Shown here one piece after another: positions 35,617 through 44,290 of a stretch of DNA of 64,000 nt (its first letter is position 1; every line of letters begins with the position of its first letter). The position numbers and the translations under genes were made by a program. Source of the stretch: Martinezella lusitana (GTDB taxonomy: Bacteria; Pseudomonadota; Alphaproteobacteria; Rhizobiales; Rhizobiaceae); contig NZ_WUEY01000003.1 of assembly GCF_010668395.1 (NCBI RefSeq), positions 1 to 64,000 on the forward strand. The letters are read 5' to 3'. The notes beneath the pieces were generated by a model. It was given only the letters and a program-made list of their open reading frames with translations. It did not search any database and was not told where the DNA came from.

Positions 35617-37506
35617 GTGAGCAGCGATTCTTCAAGAAGCGCCGCGAAGTCGTTGACTTCGCGCGCACATGTCAATGCGGTCGGCTGGGGGCAAGGCCTG
35701 TCCACGATCGTTCGAATCACCCATATGACGCTGCGCCACCCTTGGCAGACAAGCTTCGCCATAGGGGCAACCTTTGTAGCTGCAACGTTGCAGTTGACGA
35801 TCCCGCGACTGTTGGGACGTGCCGTCGATCAAACGCAGACGGCGGTTGCCGGCGGTGCGGCCGGGCATGTCGCCGAAAATGCGCTGATGACGACCGCCCT
35901 GCTTCTGCTGGTGGTCAGCATCCTGCGCGGCTTGTTCACGATGGTCCAGAACTACTACAGCGAGTCCGTCGGCCACCACATGGGCTATGAGCTGAGGCTC
36001 GCCTGCTACGAAAAGATCCAGCAGCTCTCCTTCAGCTTCCACGACAAGGTCCATTCCGGCGATCTCATCACGGTCGGCCTGCTCGATCTTGAAGGCGTGC
36101 GCATGTATTTCTCCACGGCGCTGGTGCGCATGTTGCTGCTGAGCATGCTGATCGGCGTCGGCGCCTACATGCTGCTCTCGACCGATGTCGCGCTCGGCCT
36201 GCTGGCCTTGAGCTTCGTTCCCTTCGTCGCATGGCGCTCTTCCGTCACGCAGCTGCGGTTGCGCTCGACATGGCTCGATCTGCAGGAACGCCTTTCGGTC
36301 CTGACGCGCGTGATGGAGGAAAATCTCGGCGGCATCCGCGTCGTGCGCGCCTTCGCCGCACAGGCGCACGAAATCCTGAAGTTCGACCGCGCCTCGCACA
36401 ACGCGCTTGAACTCGCCCACAAGCGAGTGGGCATCCGCGTCGTCAATACCAGCGCCATGAACCTCTCCTTCTTCGCGTCGATGGGGCTTGTGCTCTGGCT
36501 CGGCGGCCTCAAGGTCATCGGCGGCGAAATCAGCGTCGGCACCCTCGCCTCGTTCCTGACCTTCATGACCATTCTGCAGATGCCGGTGCGGCAGCTCGGC
36601 CTGATGGTGAACGCCTTCGCGCGCGCATCGACCTGCGGTTCGCGCCTGTTTGCGCTGCTGGACCTGGATATCCCCATCAAGGACGCTCCGGATGCCAAAC
36701 CGCTTGTCGTGACGGATGGTACGCTGCGTTTCGAGAATGTCGGCTTCAGCTATCCGGGTTCGGAAAAGCGGCCGGTGCTAACGAACATCTGTTTCGAGGC
36801 AAGGCGTGGCGAGACGATAGGGATCGTCGGGCCGCCGGGCAGCGGCAAATCCACTATCGCGCATCTCATTCCGCGCTTCTACGACGTCACGGCCGGGCAG
36901 ATCACCATAGACGGCCAGGATATCCGCAAGGCAACGCTGCAATCGCTGCGGCAGAACGTTGCCGTGGTGCAGCAGGATTCCTTCCTGTTCACGACGAGCA
37001 TCGAGAACAATATCGCCTACGGCGACCCCTGGGCGAAAGAAACCCGCATCGAACGGGCGGCGGAATCGGCGCAGTTGCACAACTACATCCTCGGCCTGCC
37101 GGCCGGCTATACCACAGTCGTCGGCGAGCGCGGCGTGTCGCTTTCCGGCGGCCAGCGACAGCGCCTGACGATCGCCCGCACATTGATGCTGAAGCCGGCC
37201 GTGATGGTATTCGACGATTCGACGGCGGCGATCGACGCCGCGACGGAGCAGCGCATCCGCAGCGCCATGAAGCGCTTTGCGCGAGATCGGGTGACGTTGA
37301 TCGTCGCCCACCGGCTGAGTTCGCTGATGCATGCCGACCAGATCCTGTTCATCGAGGATGGCGAGATCGTCGAGCGCGGCACCCACGAACAGCTCCTGGC
37401 CGCTGGGGGGCGGTACAAGGCGCTTTATGATCTGCAGGTTCGCCCGGAGGACGATGTCGTCAAGACATCCGGCGACAGGCTCGAAAGGGCCAAGAGGGAG
37501 GTTTGA
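35617..37506 (+). CDS. ABC exporter half-transporter 1 (non-canonical Walker B)
   Basis: A 629-residue type IV ABC half-exporter. The six-helix membrane domain (about 35-345) is followed by a nucleotide-binding domain with Walker A GPPGSGKST (near 406), Q-loop VVQQDSF, signature VSLSGGQRQR (near 507) and H-loop IVAHRLSS. Walker B reads VMVFDDSTAAID: the catalytic Glu is Asp. That fits the degenerate subunit of heterodimeric exporters such as TM287/288 or BmrCD. It starts at GTG 35617 and ends 2 bp before its partner gene. The substrate (lipid, drug or peptide) cannot be told. Confidence 0.92.
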   Translation: MSSDSSRSAAKSLTSRAHVNAVGWGQGLSTIVRITHMTLRHPWQTSFAIGATFVAATLQLTIPRLLGRAVDQTQTAVAGGAAGHVAENALMTTALLLLVVSILRGLFTMVQNYYSESVGHHMGYELRLACYEKIQQLSFSFHDKVHSGDLITVGLLDLEGVRMYFSTALVRMLLLSMLIGVGAYMLLSTDVALGLLALSFVPFVAWRSSVTQLRLRSTWLDLQERLSVLTRVMEENLGGIRVVRAFAAQAHEILKFDRASHNALELAHKRVGIRVVNTSAMNLSFFASMGLVLWLGGLKVIGGEISVGTLASFLTFMTILQMPVRQLGLMVNAFARASTCGSRLFALLDLDIPIKDAPDAKPLVVTDGTLRFENVGFSYPGSEKRPVLTNICFEARRGETIGIVGPPGSGKSTIAHLIPRFYDVTAGQITIDGQDIRKATLQSLRQNVAVVQQDSFLFTTSIENNIAYGDPWAKETRIERAAESAQLHNYILGLPAGYTTVVGERGVSLSGGQRQRLTIARTLMLKPAVMVFDDSTAAIDAATEQRIRSAMKRFARDRVTLIVAHRLSSLMHADQILFIEDGEIVERGTHEQLLAAGGRYKALYDLQVRPEDDVVKTSGDRLERAKREV

Positions 37507-37508
37507 CA

Positions 37509-39410
37509 ATGTCGGAAATCACCGAAACCGAGCGCAACGATGTGCGCGAGGACGGTCGTCGCCCTCCCCGCGCGGTGGTCGGTTCGCATCGCGTCGAAGA
37601 GGAAATCTTCGGCAAGGTCTTTGACACCAAGATCATTCGCCGCATCTGGGCCTTCGTCAGCCCCTATCGCCGGCAGATCTATATTTCGGTCGTGGCCGTG
37701 CTGCTGTTCACGGCGTCACAGATCGTCATCCCGCTGGTCATCCGTCATGCGATCGACAATGCCATGGCCCCGGGCGCGATAGACTATTCGGCGCTCTGGA
37801 TGTCGCTGGGGATCTTCGGAGCGGCGATCCTCGTCAACTACGGCGCGAGCTACGTGCAGGAGACCTATGTCGGCGAGGTCGCCGAAGAAGTGCTGTTCGA
37901 TATACGCCGGGCGATGTTCGCCCATCTGCAGCGCGTTTCACTGTCCTTCATGGACAAGACGGAGGTCGGACGGTTGATGTCGCGCTTGCAGGGCGACGTT
38001 AACTCCATGCAGGAATTCCTTGAAACGTCTGTGCTTTCGGTCGGCGATATCGCCCTGCTTTTCGGCATCGTCATCGTCATGTTGTCGCTCGATTTCCGGC
38101 TCGGGCTGCTGACGCTGTCCGTCATGCCGATCCTGTTCATCGTCCGGCTGTTCTGGCTGCCGAAGGCGCGCGTCGCCTTCATGAACGCGCATGAAACGAA
38201 CTCCGTCACCAACGGCGCGCTGGCGGAAGCGATCCATGGCGTGCGCGCCGTACAGGGCATGCATCGGCAAGGGGTCAACTTCTCGCTCTTCGACGACAAG
38301 GCGCACGCCAATCTCGAAGCGCATCTGACCGCGGCGCGCTATGCCCAGATCATGGTGCCGATCGTCGACACGCTGACCGGCATGGCCATGGCGATCGTCA
38401 TCATCGTCGGCGGCTCGATGGTTCTGAACCATAAGCTTGATGTCGGCATCATGGTCGCCTTCCTGTTCTACATTCAGCGTTTCTTCGACCCGATCCGCTC
38501 GCTGACGATGCAGTATTCGGTCATGCAGCGCGCCATGGCCTCCGGCCAGCGCTTGACCGAAGTGCTGGATGTTCCGATCGACATCAAGGATGCTCCCGAT
38601 GCCAGGGAGCTTTCGCCCGATATGGACGGCTCGGTCGAGTTCCGCGATGTCGTCTTCGGCTACAATCCCAAGCATCCCGTGCTCAAGAATGTCAGCTTCA
38701 AGGTCAATCCCGGGGAAACCGTGGCGCTGATCGGCCCGACCGGTTCGGGCAAATCCAGTTCCATGGCTCTCATCCATCGTTTCTACGACGTGCAGGAAGG
38801 CCAGGTGCTGGTCGGCGGTCACGACGTTCGGTCCCTCACCCAGGATTCGCTCGGCCGGCAGGTTGCCATGGTGCTGCAGGAGCCGTTCCTCTTCACCGGC
38901 ACCGTGCTGGAGAACATTCGCTACAACAAGGCAGAGGCGACGCGCGAGGAAAGCGTCGAAGCCGCCAAGGCGGTCGGCGCACATGAGTTCATCATGCGCC
39001 TGCCCGATGGCTACGACACCGTTCTCGGCGAGCGCGGCGGTGGCCTTTCGCTGGGCCAACGTCAGCTCGTCAGCTTTGCGCGCGCCCTTGTCGCGGACGC
39101 GAAGATCCTCGTGCTCGACGAAGCAACCGCAAATATCGACAGCTACACGGAGATGCTGATCCAGAAGGCGTTGGTCAAGCTGCTCGAAGGCCGCACCGGC
39201 CTTGTCATTGCCCACCGCCTTGCCACCATCCGCGAGGCCGACCGCATCATCGTGCTGCAAAACGGCCAGCTTCTCGAAAGCGGCAACCACAATCAGCTCA
39301 TGGCCAACGGCAAGCTCTATTCGAAGCTCTACAATCTCAACTATGCTTCCTTCGACGATATTCCGGAGGAGGAAGTGTCGGCTTCGGTGCCGGCGGAATC
39401 GCAGACTTGA
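37509..39410 (+). CDS. ABC exporter half-transporter 2 (canonical Walker B)
   Basis: A 633-residue partner half-exporter: a cytoplasmic N-tail (1-45), six membrane helices (about 55-345), then a nucleotide-binding domain with Walker A GPTGSGKSS (near 411), Q-loop VLQEPF, signature GLSLGQRQL, Walker B ILVLDEATANID (intact Glu) and H-loop IAHRLAT. The signature has Leu in place of the first Gly of LSGGQ. In a heterodimer that motif completes the site of the other subunit, the one with the Asp. The start is ATG 37509, with GGGAGG 7 nt upstream; TTG 37503 is too close to that site. Confidence 0.92.
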   Translation: MSEITETERNDVREDGRRPPRAVVGSHRVEEEIFGKVFDTKIIRRIWAFVSPYRRQIYISVVAVLLFTASQIVIPLVIRHAIDNAMAPGAIDYSALWMSLGIFGAAILVNYGASYVQETYVGEVAEEVLFDIRRAMFAHLQRVSLSFMDKTEVGRLMSRLQGDVNSMQEFLETSVLSVGDIALLFGIVIVMLSLDFRLGLLTLSVMPILFIVRLFWLPKARVAFMNAHETNSVTNGALAEAIHGVRAVQGMHRQGVNFSLFDDKAHANLEAHLTAARYAQIMVPIVDTLTGMAMAIVIIVGGSMVLNHKLDVGIMVAFLFYIQRFFDPIRSLTMQYSVMQRAMASGQRLTEVLDVPIDIKDAPDARELSPDMDGSVEFRDVVFGYNPKHPVLKNVSFKVNPGETVALIGPTGSGKSSSMALIHRFYDVQEGQVLVGGHDVRSLTQDSLGRQVAMVLQEPFLFTGTVLENIRYNKAEATREESVEAAKAVGAHEFIMRLPDGYDTVLGERGGGLSLGQRQLVSFARALVADAKILVLDEATANIDSYTEMLIQKALVKLLEGRTGLVIAHRLATIREADRIIVLQNGQLLESGNHNQLMANGKLYSKLYNLNYASFDDIPEEEVSASVPAESQT

Positions 39411-39465
39411 GCTGATTGGAAAGCACCCGTTCAAAACAGAATAGCGACAAGCCGGGGAAGCATGG

Positions 39466-39882
39466 ATGCCGGACATTGCGATGGGCGCCCTTACTCTGAA
39501 CGGAACCGTTCTGCTTGCGAGGCGAGGCCCCAGGCGCAAAGTGCACCCGGATCGCTGGAGTCTTCCAGGCGGGCACGTCGAGCATGGCGAAGACGCCGAG
39601 ACAGCGATGCGGCGAGAACTGACGGAAGAGATAGGCGTTACGCCGGAGCACTGGCGGTTTGTCGGGAAATTCGTCTCGGAAGGCCAGACCGAGGCATCCG
39701 CTGCGTTCCATGTCTACCACATCGATCAATGGCGCGGCTGTCCGCGCCTTATCGACCACGAACATACCGAGCTGAGATGGTTTACCGCCGCCGCGATAGA
39801 GTGCGAGGACGAGTTGTCGCCGCCTCAGCTTCGTGAGCTGCTCGGGAATTTAGTCACGCGCGGGGGAGCAGGGCCCGCTTAA
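39466..39882 (+). CDS. NUDIX hydrolase
   Basis: A 138-residue NUDIX pyrophosphohydrolase. The Nudix box is complete: GGHVEHGEDAETAMRRELTEEIG (about 35-57), with the metal-binding REL-x-EE-x-G. Family members clean up oxidised nucleotides or split ADP-ribose-type compounds; the preference is unknown. It stands 55 bp after the ABC pair on the same strand and may be read through from it. Confidence 0.93.
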   Translation: MPDIAMGALTLNGTVLLARRGPRRKVHPDRWSLPGGHVEHGEDAETAMRRELTEEIGVTPEHWRFVGKFVSEGQTEASAAFHVYHIDQWRGCPRLIDHEHTELRWFTAAAIECEDELSPPQLRELLGNLVTRGGAGPA

Positions 39883-40083
39883 GCCTCATGGTGACTATGG
39901 CGTCACACCGGAATATGTGCCCCCGAGCGCGGTTGGCGGAATAGGTTTCCGCCAACCGTAGATTCTTGCGAGCAATTCGAGAATGCGTCCTGCGGCCTCG
40001 ATCCTGCCGTTACCCATCTGGCCGAAATCGCAAACCAATCGCGAAATATCCAAACGAGAACAACCGCGTTGCGGCCCCTCAAT

Positions 40084-40108
40084 AGTAACTTGCATCATGA
40101 TAGTTACT
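40084..40108. promoter_or_regulatory. Candidate HxlR operator
   Basis: AGTAACT-N11-AGTTACT, a perfect 7-bp interrupted palindrome 19 bp before the HxlR start. GTAAC/GTTAC half-sites are, as I recall, typical of HxlR/YodB regulators. It probably mediates autoregulation of the hxlR-fabF unit. Confidence 0.5.
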
Positions 40109-40127
40109 CGTGCTACTTGCCCTCTCC

Positions 40128-40634
40128 ATGCAAAGAACCAGCTTCAGCACCTTCAAATGTCCAGCCGCCCGAGCGCTTGAAAGCGTTGGCGACTGGTGGA
40201 GCATCCTGATCCTGCGGGATGCCCTTCAGGGATTGAGCCGGTTCGATGAGTTCCAGAGGAATCTCGGCGTCGCGCCGAATATCCTGACACGCCGTCTCAA
40301 GCATCTGACCGATGAAGGTCTGTTCGAACGGCGCCTCTATCATGAACGGCCGCCGCGCTACGAATATGTGCTGACCGACAAGGGCCGGGATTTCTTCCCC
40401 GTGCTGATGGCGCTCTTCACCTGGGGCAACCGGCATTTGCCACCGGAACAGGTCGCCATGCGGCTTGCAGACGCCAATACCGGCGAAGATCGCGACCCGC
40501 TTCTCATCGACCGTGTCACCGGCCGCACCTTTCAGCCCGAAGACACGATCCTCGTGCCGGGGCCGGCGGCCGACGATACCGTTCATGAACGGATCGCCGA
40601 AATGAAGGCATGGTTTCTGGGCTTCGACGCCTGA
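40128..40634 (+). CDS. HxlR-family transcriptional regulator
   Basis: A 168-residue HxlR winged-helix regulator. The characteristic start FKCPAARALESVGDWWSILILRDALQGLSRFDEF has a Cys at the position used for redox or electrophile sensing in YodB/HypR-type members, and VAPNILTRRLKHLTDEGLFERRLY is the recognition helix and wing. I chose ATG 40128; a TTG further up is possible. It lies 17 bp before a FabF-type gene and behind a palindromic operator-like site, so both genes probably respond to the same signal. Confidence 0.92.
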   Translation: MQRTSFSTFKCPAARALESVGDWWSILILRDALQGLSRFDEFQRNLGVAPNILTRRLKHLTDEGLFERRLYHERPPRYEYVLTDKGRDFFPVLMALFTWGNRHLPPEQVAMRLADANTGEDRDPLLIDRVTGRTFQPEDTILVPGPAADDTVHERIAEMKAWFLGFDA

Positions 40635-40651
40635 CCGAATAGGAGCAAGAT

Positions 40652-41917
40652 ATGGATCGTATCGTCGTCACCGGCATGGGACTGGTTTCTCCCCTGGGCG
40701 TCGGTGTGAATGCAAGCTGGAGACGGCTGATCGAGGGACGCTCGGGCCTCAGGCTGTTGCCTGAGGAAACGACCGGCGATCTCGCCGCCAAGGTTGGCGG
40801 TGTTGTTCCCGATATTTCAGAGGATGCGGAAGCCGGCTTCGAGGTCGACCGCTACGTGCCGGTCAAGGATCAGAAGAAGATGGATCGCTTCATCCTCTTG
40901 GCCATGGCAGCTGCCGAGGAAGCGATCCTTCAGGCGGGCTGGCAGCCGACGGAGGTCAACGATCTGGAGCGTACGGCCACGATCATTGCATCGGGTGTCG
41001 GTGGCTTTCCTGCCATCGCCGATGCGGTGCGTACGGCCGAAACGCGCGGTGTCAGACGACTGTCGCCTTTCACCATCCCGTCCTTCCTCGTCAATCTCGC
41101 GGCCGGCCAGGTCAGTATCCGCTACGGCTACAAGGGGCCGCTCGGGGCGCCGGTGACGGCTTGCGCCGCCAGCGTCCAGGCAATCGGCGACGCCGCGCGA
41201 TTGATCCGTGCCGGTGAGGCTGATGTCACCATCTGCGGCGGTGCGGAAGCCTGCATCGACAAGGTGAGCCTCGGCGGCTTCGCCGCGGCGCGCGCACTCT
41301 CGACGGGCTTCAGCAATCGACCGGAGGAGGCCTCCCGTCCCTTCGACAATGCCCGCGACGGCTTCGTCATGGGCGAAGGCGCCGGCATGCTCGTTATCGA
41401 GACCCTGGAGCACGCGCTCGCCCGCGGCGCAACGCCGCTTGCGGAGCTCGTCGGCTACGGCACCGCCGCCGATGCCTATCACATGACCGCCGGACCGGAA
41501 GATGGCGACGGCGCGCGTCGGGCCATGCTTGCGGCCCTTTCCCAAGCCCGGATCTCACCGGCCGATGTCAAGCATCTGAACGCCCATGCCACATCGACGC
41601 CGGTCGGCGACCGTGGCGAGATGGAAGCCATCAAGACCGTCTTTGGCCGCGACGGCGCCATTGCGGTCAGCGGCACGAAGGCGGCCACTGGCCATCTTCT
41701 GGGTGCGGCCGGCGGCATGGAAGCGATCTTCACCATCATGGCGCTGCGGGACCAGATCGCCCCGCCGACGCGCAATCTGCAGGATCCGGATCCCGCAGCC
41801 GCAGGGATCGATATCGTCGGTGCGAGCGCGCGGCCGATGGCCATGGACTATGCGATTACCAACGGTTTCGGTTTTGGCGGCGTCAATGCCAGCGCCCTCT
41901 TCCGGCGCTGGCAGTAA
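40652..41917 (+). CDS. Beta-ketoacyl-ACP synthase II family protein
   Basis: A 421-residue FabF-type condensing enzyme that extends acyl-ACP with malonyl-ACP. The Cys-His-His triad is visible: Cys in VTACAASVQ (about 171), His in LNAHATSTPVGD (about 312) and His in KAATGHLLGAAGG (about 347). The N-terminal RIVVTGMGLVSPLG and C-terminal NGFGFGGVNAS are standard. It is not next to acpP or fabG, as the housekeeping fabF usually is, but follows an HxlR regulator by 17 bp. I therefore infer a specialised, regulated copy. Confidence 0.93.
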   Translation: MDRIVVTGMGLVSPLGVGVNASWRRLIEGRSGLRLLPEETTGDLAAKVGGVVPDISEDAEAGFEVDRYVPVKDQKKMDRFILLAMAAAEEAILQAGWQPTEVNDLERTATIIASGVGGFPAIADAVRTAETRGVRRLSPFTIPSFLVNLAAGQVSIRYGYKGPLGAPVTACAASVQAIGDAARLIRAGEADVTICGGAEACIDKVSLGGFAAARALSTGFSNRPEEASRPFDNARDGFVMGEGAGMLVIETLEHALARGATPLAELVGYGTAADAYHMTAGPEDGDGARRAMLAALSQARISPADVKHLNAHATSTPVGDRGEMEAIKTVFGRDGAIAVSGTKAATGHLLGAAGGMEAIFTIMALRDQIAPPTRNLQDPDPAAAGIDIVGASARPMAMDYAITNGFGFGGVNASALFRRWQ

Positions 41918-41974
41918 TCGCTTCTACCGAAGCGCAAAGCGCGCTATTCTGCCGTCATATGGCTGGGGTTGGAC

Positions 41975-42397
41975 ATGCGCGCTTTTTTGATAGCCGCTTT
42001 TCTCTGTTGCATCGCCTTCGCACCGGCCGCTCGAGCGGAAGATCCGGTGCAGACGGCGCAGAGCCTCATTGAGCAGCAGATTGAAGCGTTTCTGCACAAT
42101 GACGCTGCGACGGCTTATTCCTTCGCCGCCCCCGGCATCAAGGCGCTTTTCCCGGACAAGGACAGCTTTTTCTCCATGGTGAAGAAGAGCTACCAGCCGG
42201 TCTATCACCCCGGAAACTATGCCTTCGGCAAGAGCCGCGCGATCGACAATGGCGCCGTCGTCTATCAGGAGGTGCTGATAACGGGGACCGACGACAAGGA
42301 CTGGACGGCGATCTATCAGATCATCCGGCAGCCGGACGGCAGCTACAAGATCAACGGCGTGCAGATTCTCCCCAAAGCGGCGAGCGAAGGTATCTGA
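41975..42397 (+). CDS. DUF4864-domain exported protein
   Basis: A 140-residue protein with a signal peptide (1-22, FAPAARA) and a DUF4864 domain (SLIEQQIEAFLHNDAATAYSFAAPGIKALFPDKDSFFSMVKKSYQPVYHP). The domain resembles NTF2-like small ligand-binding folds; its function is unknown. A possible TTG start lies two codons upstream (41969). It is convergent with a cell-wall hydrolase gene, with a weak hairpin between. Confidence 0.82.
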   Translation: MRAFLIAAFLCCIAFAPAARAEDPVQTAQSLIEQQIEAFLHNDAATAYSFAAPGIKALFPDKDSFFSMVKKSYQPVYHPGNYAFGKSRAIDNGAVVYQEVLITGTDDKDWTAIYQIIRQPDGSYKINGVQILPKAASEGI

Positions 42398-42422
42398 GCG
42401 GGTAGCCACACATCGATACGAA

Positions 42423-42455
42423 AACAGCGCGCCTCTCGGGGAGAAACGCGCCGTT
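42423..42455 (-). terminator. Hairpin after the SleB-type gene
   Basis: Arms AACAGCGCG (42423-42431) and CGCGCCGTT (42447-42455) pair with one mismatch; on the minus strand the hairpin is followed by TTTTCG. It lies about 20 bp after the SleB-type stop codon. Confidence 0.4.
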
Positions 42456-42476
42456 CAAAGGGCTTGGCCGGGTCTT

Positions 42477-43364
42477 TTAGCCGCGAATCCTGAGGGAGTT
42501 TCCTGCAGGGCTGTTGCCGTCGAATTCGGGACGCGGCTGCGGGATCGCTATAACCGACGGCGGCACCAACGGATTGGCAAACGTGTTTTCATCCGAGATC
42601 GGCCCCGAAATCGCCATGGAGGTCGGCGCCGGCGTCGGGATGGGAACAGCAGCCGGTATGACAACGGTGGTTGCCGGCATCATCACCGTCGGGTTCGAGA
42701 CGGGCGTAAAAGCGGCAACGGAAGATGCCGGTTGCTCCGGCTGCGTTTCCGGCAAGACGAACGGAGATTGCGACGCGCCTTGCGTCGACACATAGTTCAT
42801 CGCAACCTCGTAAGCCGGAAGCGGCGCAGGCGTCTGCAGCTCACCATCCCGGCCACGCTTCTCGTAGAATGCGTTCCCGCCAGCATAAGCGACATAGTGC
42901 ATATTATCGTACGGGAATCTCAGCCCCTCGGTATGAAAGAACATTGCGTCCTTCACCTGGGGATGCCGCTCGCCACGCAGGAGGGCCGAAGCCGCTACCT
43001 CAAGATCCGGCTTTGCCTGATCCTTAACTTCCCTTGTCATCACGCCCGGAGCGAACTGCTTTTCCTGGGAGACAACGCCGCAGATGGTGGGCGGATAGGC
43101 ACCGGAGGTCAGCCGGTTCATGACGACCGTTCCGACGGCCATGTAACCGCCGGAATCAGAGCGTTCCGACTCGAAATACATCGCGCGCTCGAGACAGTCC
43201 TTGTCCTTCGTGGTGTAATTATAAGTCACCTTCGCACCACGAATAGGCTTCGTGGTATTGCGGGGGGCGGGTACTGTCTTCTGCGTCGTCGTGCAGCCCG
43301 TGGCTGCCAGGCCAACAATCAATAGCCCCGAAAGACATGTCCCGAATTTGCGTTGCGCCCTCAA
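42477..43364 (-). CDS. SleB-type cell wall hydrolase lipoprotein
   Basis: A protein of about 295 residues with a lipoprotein-like signal (GLLIVGLAATGC), a Hydrolase_2/SleB domain (about 50-190: CLERAMYFESERSDSGGYMAVGTVVMNRLTSGAYPPTICGVV, with the catalytic-type Glu in YFESE) and a long Pro/Ala/Thr-rich low-complexity tail. It probably cuts peptidoglycan glycan strands. The start is a TTG: AGGAGG (plus-strand 43374-43379) stands 9 nt before TTG 43364 and 3 nt before TTG 43370. An ATG at 43457 is in frame but adds a non-conserved leader. Confidence 0.87.
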   Translation of the reverse strand: MRAQRKFGTCLSGLLIVGLAATGCTTTQKTVPAPRNTTKPIRGAKVTYNYTTKDKDCLERAMYFESERSDSGGYMAVGTVVMNRLTSGAYPPTICGVVSQEKQFAPGVMTREVKDQAKPDLEVAASALLRGERHPQVKDAMFFHTEGLRFPYDNMHYVAYAGGNAFYEKRGRDGELQTPAPLPAYEVAMNYVSTQGASQSPFVLPETQPEQPASSVAAFTPVSNPTVMMPATTVVIPAAVPIPTPAPTSMAISGPISDENTFANPLVPPSVIAIPQPRPEFDGNSPAGNSLRIRG

Positions 43365-43660
43365 CGGCAAGTGCCTCCTATTTTCGGTAGTACAGCCCTT
43401 ATCGATAAAGAAAATGCGTTTTAACCGGATTTTTTTGAAATTCCAAGCGTCACGCAATCAAATCAGCCAATGAGGTTCATCAAAGGCGGATGGACCGTTT
43501 ATTCCGATTCGCTATTTTTCCCAATGCTTTATTGTTACGAAGCTCATTTCGAGACACGACCGAAGACAGAGATTGCCTGAGGCAAGCCTGTTTCAGCCGG
43601 CTCGAAACGATGTCCGTCAAAGGTAGCAATCAATCGATAATAAAAGATTTACCACGCGGC

Positions 43661-44044
43661 TTAACCGCTTGGACGCCATCCCACTTCGATGAGGATTCGC
43701 CCCGGCGCGAAGCAATAAAACAGCCATCCGCCACGCATGGCAGCCGGTGGATGCGCGATCTCGCAGCCCGCCGCCCTAACCCGCTCGTACTGTGCGTCGA
43801 CTGCCTCGCGGGAGGGCAATATGAAGCCGATGTGATAGGTATTGCGGCCGACAGCGACGGTGTCGGCTCCGCCGAATTTCTCGATGGCATGGCTGACGAC
43901 CAGTTCAAGCCCGGCATCGTCACGCAATATCGCAAGGCCATTTGTACCCCGCGTCTCGACCTCGCTCAAGCCGAACGCGGAAACGAAGAAATCCCGCGTC
44001 GCCGCGACATCGGGCACATGCAGATCCAGGTGGTTCAATCTCAT
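43661..44044 (-). CDS. VOC-family (glyoxalase-like) protein
   Basis: A 127-residue VOC module: MRLNHLDLHVPDVAATRDFFVSAFGL at the start, RNTYHIGFILPSREAVDAQYERVRAAG in the middle and YCFAPGRILIEVGW at the end. His5 and Glu in LIEV are in metal-ligand positions. The substrate is unknown; fosfomycin-type or glyoxalase-type activity cannot be told apart. It is on the same strand as tgt, 243 bp downstream of it. Confidence 0.87.
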   Translation of the reverse strand: MRLNHLDLHVPDVAATRDFFVSAFGLSEVETRGTNGLAILRDDAGLELVVSHAIEKFGGADTVAVGRNTYHIGFILPSREAVDAQYERVRAAGCEIAHPPAAMRGGWLFYCFAPGRILIEVGWRPSG

Positions 44045-44116
44045 GACAGCTCCAGAGGCTTTCCCGCGGAGACATGTCGGTCAAACACCCACGTCAACGC
44101 GGGACACTCGGCCACT

Positions 44117-44290
44117 ATGGCCAAGTTCCGCGTCGTGGGTTCTCACGCCAATGGCGTGGAGCAGAGCTTCCGAATGGAAGAGGTCGGGCTTACCGAAACC
44201 GACCCTGCCTTTTTCGACGATTTGCGATACCGCGAAATCGCCTCGCAGACAAGCAAACGCAGGCTCGGCGCTCGCTTATGTTGGCTATCA
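44117..44290 (+). other. Possible coding remnant antisense to the tgt-VOC gap
   Basis: From ATG 44117 an open frame reads MAKFRVVGSHANGVEQSF and goes on to EEVGLTETDPAFFDDLRYREIASQ with codons much like real genes here (I count about 70% G/C in third positions over 48 codons). Beyond about 44270 codon quality drops and it runs antisense into tgt. There is no good ribosome site. It may be a small gene, a decayed fragment, or chance. Confidence 0.25.
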
